From Lineus longissimus (lineage: Eukaryota; Nemertea; Pilidiophora; Heteronemertea; Lineidae), in the NCBI RefSeq assembly GCF_910592395.1, contig NC_088312.1:1674001-1738000 (forward strand): a DNA stretch of 64,000 nt, in the 5' to 3' direction. Below are positions 54,852 to 64,000 of this stretch, piece by piece. How positions within the stretch are numbered: position 1 is the first letter of the stretch; each line of letters begins with the position of its first letter. The translations under genes were made by a program, and so were the position numbers. The notes beneath the pieces are model-generated. The model was not told the DNA's origin and ran no database searches. It saw nothing but the letters and a program-made list of their open reading frames with translations.

Positions 54852-57800
54852 CTATGCCACAGAATTAGTCCTTACATCTAGGAAAATATCTGAACTATCT
54901 AAAACTATATCTTCTTTTGGTACCATACTGTTTGACATAGGCCTACCATCTGATATATCACTCAAATTGTCTGTTTTCGTCAGAGAAGAATCCCATAATC
55001 CTCTTGGATCTGGAGTCGAATAACAATCCTTTTCTACCAGACAGGGGGCAGTTACTGTTGGCGCCTTATCTGGATTTATTGGCACAATTTCCCGTGGGTA
55101 GTGTATTTCCGCTTTTGATGGGTCTTGGAAATCACGTGCTAGGGCGGACTCTGCATCCCATTCTAGCGGTTTGTTACTCTCCTGTACATCTGTCGTAGCG
55201 GCATCACCCATGGGGAGGTAGGGGTGTCTATGTATTCCTAGCCTCAGATCATGTAATTCATAGTTCTTTGCAGGTGTGTTTGGCTTTACCGCGTGGCACC
55301 TTCATAGACAAAAATATGAAAGCATTTTAGAAATGTGACAAAGCTAAAGACTAAAGTTAACTATGTGCCTTGATTCTAGTGTTTAAGGACATCTGTCATT
55401 TGATACATGTATATTCCTTCAGACTGTAAATGGCACATTTGTTCAAGTTGTAACTCTTTTTCACGGTCACATACAGCTTGGTAAAATGAATGATGATGCA
55501 CAGATATGAGCATATACCAGTAAGAAAATGTATGGACAGATGAAGTGTCAAAGAAAATCACTGAACTTACGCTTGGTAAAGTTTAACACCTAGAATTATA
55601 GACACAGATATGACTGCGAACACGATCACACCTCCGAATGTTGTCCCAATAGGAAGAGCTGGAATGGCAAAGACAAAAAAGATAAGACGATAAAATTTCA
55701 AATCCAAACTTCAAAATGCAAGGGAGGATAAGATTAGATACATGTATATTACAGTGAAGCCTCATAAGATGAGTCAGATTCTTTTTCCTAAATTGTATCA
55801 CACATTATAGAATATTTAATCTGATTGTGAAAAAGTATGCACCCGTTGCGTCTAGGTGCCAAAGGTGACAAAAGCATGATCTTACCTCCTTCCAGCTTCT
55901 CGGGAATAACTTTTTCCCAAGGTTTAAAGATCTTCATTGGCTTCTGTGAAGAAGAAGTTGGCGTTGTTGGAGAGATAGTAGGAGATGGTGTTGGGGTCGT
56001 AACTGATGTAGTCGAGGTCGTCGATAATGCTGTTGTTGAAGCACTAAAAGTCAGAGTCGAGGTGCTACTAGACGGTGGAACAGTTCCTGTAAAAGAGGTT
56101 GAACCCATTGAAGAAGACATAGTGCTTGTCACAGTAGAAGATACAGTGGAGGACTTTCGACTTGTACTAGTTCCAGTGGAGGAATATGCACTTGAGCTTG
56201 TTTCAGTTGACGATAATGAACTTGTAATAAACCCAGTTGATGACGATGCACTTGTATTTAATACAGTAAAAGAGGAAGTACTTGTGAATGTTCCAGTGGA
56301 TGAAGATGTGTCTATGCTTGTGTCAGTGGAAGAAGGTGAGCTTGTAATTGAAGATGATGTAGGCCTACTCAAGCTTGTCCCAGTAGATGAGGGTGCACTT
56401 GTGCTTGTAGCAAAGGAAAAAGTAGAACCTGCAGATGTCCCAGTAGAAGAAGATGCACCTGTGCTTGTCCCAAGCGAGGTCTGTATACTTGTGCTTGCGC
56501 TTGGAGAGGATGGTGAGCTTGTGCTTGTCCCAGGCGAGGTCTGTATACTTGTGCTTGCACTTGGAGAAGATGGTGAGCTTGTGCTTGTTCCAGGCGAGGT
56601 CTGTATACTTGTGCTTGCACTTGGAGAGGACGGTGAGCTTGTGCTTGTCCCAGGCGAGGTCTGTATACTTGTGCTTGCACTTGGAGAGGATGGTGAGCTT
56701 GTGCTTGTTCCAGGCGAGGTCTCTATACTTGTGCTTGCACTTGGAGAGGATGGTGAGCTTGTGCTTGTCCCAGGCGAGGTCTGTATACTTGTGCTTGCAC
56801 TTGGAGAGGACGGTGAGCTTGTGCTTGTCCCAGGCGAGGTCTGTATACTTGTGCTTGCACTTGGAGAGGATGGTGAGCTTGTGCTTGTTCCAGGCGAGGT
56901 CTGTATACTTGTGCTTGCACTTGGAGAGGATGGTGAGCTTGTGCTTGTCCCAGGCGAGGTCTGTATACTTGTGCTTGCACTTGGAGAGGATGGTGAGCTT
57001 GTGCTTGTCCCAGGCGAGGTCTGTATACTTGTGCTTGCACTTGGAGAAGATGGTGAGCTTGTGCTTGTCCCAGGCGAGGTCTGTATACTTGTGCTTGCAC
57101 TTGGAGAGGATGGTGAGATTGTGCGTGTCCCAGGCGAGGTCTGTATACTTGTGCTTGCACTTGGAGAGGATGGTGAGCTTGTGCTTGTCCCAGGCGAGGT
57201 CTGTATACTTGTGCTTGCACTTGGAGAGGACGGTGAGCTTGTGCTTGTCCCAGGCGAGGTCTGTATACTTGTGCTTGCACTTGGAGAGGATGGTGAGATT
57301 GTGCGTGTCCCAGGCGAGGTCTGTATACTTGTGCTTGCACTTGGAGAGGATGGTGAGCTTGTGCTTGTCCCAGGCGAGGTCTGTATACTTGTGCTTGCAC
57401 TTGGAGAGGATGGTGAGCTTGTGCTTGTCCCAGGCGAGGTCTGTATACTTGTGCTTGCACTTGGAGAGGATGGTGAGCTTGTGCTTGTCCCAGGCGAGGT
57501 CTCTATACTTGTGCTTGCACTTGGAGAGGATGGTGAGCTTGTGCTTGTCCCAGGCGAGGTCTGTATACTTGTGCTTGCACTTGGAGAGGATGGTGAGATT
57601 GTGCTTGTTCCAGGCGAGGTCTCTATACTTGTGCTTGCACTTGGAGAGGATGGTGAGCTTGTGCTTGTTCCAAGCGAGGTCTGTATACTTGTGCTTGCAC
57701 TTTGAGAGGATGGTGAGCTTGTGCTTGTCGATGGCGAGGTCTGTATACTTGTGCTTGCACTTTGAGAGGATGGTGAGCTTGTGCTTGTTCCAGGCGAGGT

Positions 57801-60800
57801 CTGTATACTTGTGCTTGCACTTGGAGAGGATGGTGAGCTTGTGCTTGTCGATGGCGAGGTCTGTATACTTGTGCTTGCACTTGGAGAGGATGGTGAGCTT
57901 GTGCTTGTCCCAGGCGAGGTCTGTATACTTGTGCTTGCACTTGAAGAGGATGGTGAGCTTGTGCTTGTCCCAAGCGAGGTCTGTATACTTGTGCTTGCAC
58001 TTGGAGAGGATGGCGAGCTTGTGCTTGTCCCAGGCGAGGTCTGTATACTTGTGCTTGCACTTGGAGAGGATGGTGAGCTTGTGCGTGTCCCAGGCGAGGT
58101 CTGTATACTTGTGCTTGCACTTGGCGAGGATGGTGAGCTTGTGCTTGTCCCAGGCGAGGTCTGTATACTTGTGCTTGCACTTGGAGAGGATGGTGAGCTT
58201 GTGCTTGTTCCAGGCGAGGTCTGTATACTTGTGCTTGCACTTGGAGAGGATGGTGAGCTTGTGCTTGTCCCAGGCGAGGTCTGTATACTTGTGCTTGCAC
58301 TTGGAGAGGATGGTGAGCTTGTGCGTGTCCCAGGCGAGGTCTGTATACTTGTGCTTGCACTTGGAGAGGATGGTGAGCTTGTGCTTGTCCCAGCCGAGGT
58401 CTGTATACTTGTGCTTGCACTTGGAGAGGATGGTGAGCTTGTGCTTGTCCCAGGCGAGGTCTCTATACTTGTGCTTGCACTTGAAGAGGATTTTGAGCTT
58501 GTGCTTGTCCCAGGCGAGGTCTGTATACTTGTGCTTGCGCTTGGAGAGGATGGTGAGCTCGTGCTTGTCCCAGACGAAGTCTGTATACTTGTGCTTGCAC
58601 TTGGAGAGGATGGTGAGCTTGTGCTTGTCCCAGGCGAGGTCTCTATACTTGTGCTTGCACTTGGAGAGGATGGTGAGCTTGTGCTTGTCCCAGGCGAGGT
58701 CTGTATACTTGTGCTTGCACTTGGAGAGGATGGTGAGCTTGTGCTTGTCCCAGGCGAGGTCTGTATACTTGTGCTTGCGCTTGGAGAGGATGGTGAGCTC
58801 GTGCTTGTCCCAGACGAGGTCTGTATACCTGTGCTTGTACTTTGAGAGGGCGGTGAACTTGTAGCAGAAGCAGTGGTTCTGGATGTGTAAGTTGTTTGAG
58901 TGGTACCAGTAGGGTTAGTTGTACCAGTATTCGTGGTAGTTCCAGTTGGCAAAGTTGTAATAGCTGTACTAGTTGTACCAGTTGTAGTTGATGTGGTAGG
59001 TGTAATTGTTCCTGCTGTTTGAGTTGAAGTGGAACCAGGGGTCTTAGTTGTACCTGTAGTCGTGGTTGTCCCAGTTGGCATAGTTGTACTAGTTGCAGTT
59101 GATGTGGTAGGTGTACTAGTTATGATAGTGGTAGTAGTTGATCCAGTAGGTGTAATTGTTCCAGATATTTGAGTTGAAGTGAAACCAGGAGTCTTAGTTG
59201 TTCCAGTAGTTGTAGTAGTCCCAGTTGGCATAGTTGTACTAGTTGTAGTTGATGTGGTAGGTGTACTAGTTATGATAGTGGTAGTAGTTGATCCAGTAGG
59301 TGTAATTCTTCCTGATGTTTGAGTTGAAGTGGAACCAGGAGTCTTAGTTGTTCCTGTAGTCGTGGTGGTCCCAGTTGGCATAGTTGTACTAGTTGTAGTT
59401 GATGTGGTAGGTGTAATTGTTCCTGATGTTTGAGTTGAAGTGAAACCAGGAGTCTTAGTTGTTCCAGTAGTTGTAGTAGTCCCAGTTGACATAGTTGTAC
59501 TAGTTGTAGTTGATGCGGTAGGTGTAATTGTTCCTGATGTTTGAGTTGAAGTGGAACCAGGAGTCTTATTTGTTCCTGTACTTGTAGTAGTCCCAGTTGG
59601 CATAGTTGTACTAGTTGTAGTTGATGTGGTAGGTGTACTAGTTATGATAGTGGTAGTAGTTGATCCAGTAGGTGTAATTGTTCCTGATGTTTGAGTTGAA
59701 GTGGAACCAGGAGTCTTAGTTGTTCCTGTAGTCGTGGTTGTCCCAGATGGCATAGTTGTACTAGTTGTAGTTGATGTGGTAGGTGTAATTGTTCCTGATG
59801 TTTGAGTTGAAGTGGTAGCCGTTGTCTTAGTTGACGCGGTAGGTGTAACTGTTCCTGCTGTTTGAGTTGAAGTGGAACCAGGGGTCTTAGTTGTACCAGT
59901 AGTCGTGGTTGTCCCAGTTGGCATAGTTGTACTAGTTGTAGTTGATGTGGTAGGTGTACTTGTTCCTGATGTTTGAGTTGAAGTGAAACCAGGAGTCTTA
60001 GTTGTTCCAGTAGTTGTAGTAGTCCCAGTTGGCATAGTTGTACTAGTTGTAGTTGATGTGGTAGGTGTACTTGTTCCTGATGTTTGAGTTGAAGTGAAAC
60101 CAGGAGTCTTAGTTGTTCCAGTAGTTGTAGTAGTCCCAGTTGGCATAGTTGTACTAGTTGTAGTTGATGTGGTAGGTGTAATTGTTCCTGTTGTTTGAGT
60201 TGAAGTGGTACCAGTAGTCTTAGTTGTACCTGTAGTTGTAGTAGTCCCAGTTGGCATAGTTGTACTAGTTGTAGTTGACGCGGTAGGTGTAACTGTTCCT
60301 GCTGTTTGAGTTGAAGTGGAACCAGGGGTCTTAGTTGTACCTGTAGTCGTGGTTGTCCCAGTTGGCATAGTTGTACTCGTTGTAGTTGATGTGGTAGGTG
60401 TAATTGTTCCTGATGTTTGAGTCGAAGTGGAACCAGGAGTCTTAGTTGTTCCTGTAGTTATTGGAGTCGTAGTTGGCATAGTTGTACCAGTTGTAGTAGT
60501 TGATGTGGTAGGTGTAATTGTTCCTGATGTTTGAGTTGAAGTGAAACCAGGAGTCTTAGTTGTTCCAGTAGTTGTAGTAGTCCCAGTTGGCATAGTTGTA
60601 CTAGTTGTAGTTGATGTGGTAGGTGTAATTGTTCCTGTTGTTTGAGTTGAAGTGGAACCAGGAGTCTCAGTTGTACCTGTAGTCATTGGAGTCGTAGTTG
60701 GTATAGTTGTACTAGTTGTAGTTGACGCGGTAGGTGTAACTGTTCCTGATGATTGAGTCGAAGTGGAACCAGGGGTCTTAGTTGTACCTGTAGTCGTGGT

Positions 60801-63800
60801 TATCCCAGTTGGCATAGTTGTACCAGTTGTAGTAGTTGATGTGGTAGGGGTAATTGTTCCTGATGTTTGAGTTGAAGTGGAACCAGGAGTCTTAGTTGTA
60901 CCTGTAGTCATTGGAGTCGTAGTTGGTATAGTTGTACTAGTTGTAGTTGACGCGGTAGGTGTAACTGTTCCTGATGTTTGAGTTGAAGTGGAACCAGGAG
61001 TCTTAGTTGTACCTGAAGTCATTGGAGTCGTAGTTGGTATAGTTGTACTAGTTGTAGTAGTTGACCCAGTAGGTGTAATTGTTCCTGATGTTTGAGTCGA
61101 AGTGGAACCAGGGGTCTTAGTTGTACCTGTAGTCGTGGTTGTCCCAGTTGGCATGGTTGTACTAGTTGTAGTTGATGTGGTAGGTGTAATTGTTCCTGAT
61201 GTTTGAGTTGAAGTGAAACTAGGAGTCTTAGTTGTTCCAGTAGTTGTAGTAGTCCCAGTTGGCATAGTTGTACTAGTTGTAGTTGATAAGGTAGGTGTAA
61301 TTGTTTCTAATGTTTGAGTTGAAGTGGAACCAGGAGTCTTAGTTGTACCTGTAGTCATTGGAGTCGTAGTTGGTATAGTTGTACTAGTTGTAGTAGTTGA
61401 CCCAGTAGGTGTAATTGTTCCTGAAGTTTGAGTCGAAGTGGTACCAGTAGTCTCAGTTGTACCTGTAGTCATTGGAGTCGTAGTTGTACTAGTTATGATA
61501 GTGGTAGTAGTTGATCCAGTAAGTGTAATTGTTCCTGATGTATGAGTTGAAATGGTACCAGTGGTCTTCGTTGTACCTGTAGTCATTGGAGTCGTAGATG
61601 GCATAGTTGTACTAGTTGTAGTAATTGATCCAGTAGGTGTAATTGTTCCTGATGTTTTAGCAGAAGTTGTAACTGTAGTCTTTGTTGTTCCTGTAGTCAT
61701 TGGAGTCGTAGTTGGCATAGTTGTACTAGTTGTAGTAGTTGATCCAGTAGGTGTAATTGTTCCTGATGTATGAGTTGAAGTGGTACCAGTAGTCCTAGTT
61801 GTACCTGTAGTCATTGGAGTCGTAGTTGGTATAGTTGTACTAGTTGTAGTTGTTGATCCGGTAGGTGTAATTGTTCCAGATGTTTGAATTGAAGTGGTAC
61901 CAGTAGTCTTAGTTGTTCCTGTAGTCATTGGAGTGGTAGTTGGCACAGTTGTACTAGTTGTAGTTGATGCGGTAGGTGTAATTGTTCCTAATGTTTGAGT
62001 CGAAGTTGTATCAGCAGTCTTAGTTGTACCTGTAGTCATTTGAGTCGTAGTTGTACTAGTTGTACCAGTTGTAGTTGTTGATCCAGTAGGTGTTATTGTT
62101 CCTGATGTTTGAGTCGAAGTGGTACCAGTAGTCTTAGTTGTTCCTGTAGTCATTGGAGTCGTAGTTGGTATAGTTGTACTAGTTGTAGTTGTTGATCCGC
62201 TAGGTGTAATTGTTCCAGATGTTCGAGCTGAAGTTGTACCAGTAGTCTTAGTTGTTCCTGTAGTCATTGGAGTGGTAGTTGGCACAGTTGTACTAGTTGT
62301 AGTAGTTGATCCAGTAGGTGTAATTGTTCCTGATGTTTGAGTCGAAATGGTACCTGTAGTCTTAGTTGTTCCTGTAGTCATTGGAGTGGTAGTTGGCACA
62401 GTTGTACTAGTTGTAGTAGTTGTTCCAGTAGGTGTAATTGTTCCTGATGTTTGAGTCGAAATGGTACCAGTAGTCTTAGTTGTTCCTGTAGTCATTGGAG
62501 TCGTAGTTGGTATAGTTGTACTTGTTGTAGTAGTTGATCCAGTAGGTGTAATTGTTCCTGATGTTTGAGTCGAAATAGTACCAGTAGTCTTAGTTGTTCC
62601 TGTAGTCATTGGAGTGGTAGTTGGCACAGTTGTGCTAGTTGTAGTAGTTGATCCAGTAGGTGTAATTGTTCGTGATGTTTGAGTCGAAATGGTACCAGTA
62701 GTCTTAGTTGTTCCTGTAGTCATTGGAGTCGTAGTTGGTATAGTTGTACTAGTTGTAGTAGTTGATCCAGTAGGTGTAATTGTTCCTGATGTTTGAGTCG
62801 AAATGGTACTAGTAGTCTTAGTTGTTCCTGTAGTCATTGGAGTCGTAGTTGGTATAGTTGTACTAGTTTTAGTAGTTGATCCAGTAGGTGTAATTGTTCC
62901 TGATGTTTGAGTCGAAATGGTACCAGTAGTCTTAGTTGTTCCTGTAGTCATTGGAGTGGTAGTTGGCACAGTTGTACTAGTTGTAGTAGTTGTTCCAGTA
63001 GGTGTAATTGTTCCTGATGTTTGAGTCGAAATGGTACCAGTAGTCTCAGTTGTACCTGTAGTCATTTGGGTCGTAGTTGTACTAGTTATAATAGTGGTAG
63101 TAGTTGATCCAGTAGGTGTAATTGTTCCTGATGTTTGAGTTGAAGTGGTACCAGTAGTCTTAGTTGTTCCTGTAGTCATTGGAGTCGTAGATGGCATAGT
63201 TGTACTAGTTGTAGTAGTTGATCCCGTAGGTGTAATTGTTCCAGATGTTTGAGTTGAAGTGGTACCGGTAGTCTTAGTTGTTTCTGTAGTCGTGGTAGTC
63301 CCAGTTGGCATAGTTGTACTAGTTGAGCCGGTAGGTGCAATGGTTCCTGTCGTGGTAGCCATAGTTAAAGTAGTTGCAGATGAACTTGTTGTTGAACTTG
63401 ATGCTGGTGGGGGGCAGGAATCTTTCGGGGGGTTATATGGAATATTGACTGTTGATTGAGATACGTTGTAGCCCTCAGATTCAAAGGAAGAATTTCCACA
63501 CTGGCTGATGTTGACGGACTTGTCACCTGAATGAATGCCAGAGAAATTAGAATTAATGGTGAAACTTGTAAATTTGATAATTGTTTAGGAATGTTCACTG
63601 TTTTCAGAGATATGACACCATGCCAGTCTTTTACCTTAGGCAATATCATAGCAGAGTTCCTTCTCATCTGTGTGTGGCCTGTAACATTCTTTAGTAACCC
63701 TGATGCGAGGACTTGATCCTGGAATTTTTGCCAATCCAGTAATGAAATCTATTTTGAGTACCAGGCTATCATTAGTAAGAAATGAATTTTCAAAGAAGAC

Positions 63801-64000
63801 ATTCTTGTATTCATGACCTCTCTACTCAGGACATGTAAGTCCTCCGGGCAACCTTACATGGATGTTCTGTGGCACACCTGTCAACTATTTATATGGGTTG
63901 GGTTTATATGTAACGGAGGTTTTTGTCTCCAACTTACTCTGAAACTCTATCCAGTACGCGTTTGCAGTTGGAAGCTTGGTGCCAAAGCTCATCTTCACGT
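54852..64000 (-). CDS. Membrane-tethered mucin-like protein (5' end beyond window)
   Basis: Minus-strand exons: 63938 to beyond 64000, 55886-63526, 55571-55658 and 54852-55299. Phases agree at each junction (GTAAGT, GTAAGA and GTAAGT donors). From the N-terminal side there is a short non-repetitive segment (KLPTANAYWIEF, ISQCGNSSFESEGYNVSQS, KDSCPPP). Next comes a Thr-rich domain of about 1500 residues, then forty 20-residue Ser/Thr/Pro repeats. After a degenerate Ser/Thr stretch there is a membrane helix GVIVFAVISVSIILGV in its own 88-nt exon. A 150-residue acidic, non-repetitive cytoplasmic tail ends TNSVA. At least 2740 residues are visible. The PTS repeats would be densely O-glycosylated, giving a cell-surface mucin. 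The final exon's acceptor (TATGAAG) is weak but keeps the frame. Signal peptide and N-terminal domains are outside the window, so the family cannot be named. Confidence 0.85.
56461..58860 (-). repeat. 60-bp coding minisatellite, exactly 40 units
   Basis: Forty consecutive 60-bp units encode STSIQTSPGTSTSSPSSPSA (minus strand) with no insertion or deletion in 2400 bp. Variation is by substitution only (for example IQTS/IETS, PGTS/PGTR, SPSSPS/SPSSQS). Several frames are open on both strands because the unit has few stops; only the minus frame joined to the membrane exon is real. Confidence 0.95.
58861..63362 (-). repeat. Thr-rich mucin repeat domain, irregular units
   Basis: Encodes roughly 38 units of about 36-43 residues built from TSTQTSGTITPTGSTTTTST and PTTTPMTTGTTKTTGT. 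Unit lengths vary by whole codons. Two subtypes are segregated: KTTGT-type units with PTTTPMTT dominate the N-terminal (high-coordinate) half, and KTPGSTSTQTSG-type units with MPTGTTTTTGTT dominate the C-terminal half. Confidence 0.9.

Noticed and set aside
55837-58864. Plus-strand open frames of 622, 803 and 354 residues
   Set aside because: Antisense shadows of the mucin repeats; only the minus frame connects through splice sites to a membrane helix and tail.

Overview
This is a eukaryotic window, almost certainly from a marine invertebrate. Genes are split by GT/AG introns, the DNA is AT-rich, and much of the window is satellites and transposon debris. The palindromic word TAGGCCTA recurs in non-coding DNA. 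I loosely associate that, and the transposon families seen, with echinoderm/hemichordate-type genomes, but other marine invertebrates cannot be excluded.

Four host genes can be read with confidence. (1) An atypical E2F (E2F7/8) on the plus strand, nine coding exons at 17539-23383, encoding 1114 residues with two tandem DNA-binding domains. About 0.9 kb upstream lie a CCAAT box, a GC box and a perfect E2F site. (2) TSPO, the mitochondrial translocator protein, on the minus strand, three coding exons at 40846-42165, 162 residues. (3) Parvin on the plus strand, ten coding exons at 43372-50206, 366 residues, head-to-head with TSPO. (4) A very large membrane-tethered mucin on the minus strand, running from beyond the right edge to its stop at 54852. 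It has a Thr-rich repeat domain, forty 20-residue Ser/Thr/Pro repeats, one membrane helix and a cytoplasmic tail. A possible small first exon of an unknown minus-strand gene sits at 15199-15273.

The rest is accessory DNA. From 6.7 to 8.2 kb there is a tRNA-derived SINE and two TA-flanked inverted-repeat elements. From 10.4 to 14.8 kb a 36-bp minisatellite is interrupted by two MITE-like elements that landed inside repeat units. From 25.1 to 39.7 kb, between E2F and TSPO, a mosaic of recurring modules includes a 68-bp satellite, a reverse-transcriptase-like tail fragment, a conserved 190-bp block and a duplicated 1.6-2.1 kb block. A 56-bp palindrome-bearing minisatellite also lies there.

The most interesting item is at 33786-37147. 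Two tyrosine-recombinase (Crypton-like) elements lie head-to-tail inside the 68-bp satellite. Each of the three boundaries carries the same GGTG core, and the intact satellite sequence is recovered by excising everything between the outer two. The internal junction is a near-palindrome with a 6-bp centre. This is what site-specific integration of a circular intermediate would leave. The larger copy holds a decayed recombinase gene on the minus strand.

Further right are a decayed LINE 3' end abutting the TSPO 3' end, a 480-bp inverted repeat between TSPO and parvin, a 55-bp minisatellite just after the parvin poly(A) signal, and an older degenerate tandem repeat. The first 6.7 kb holds nothing I can call a gene.
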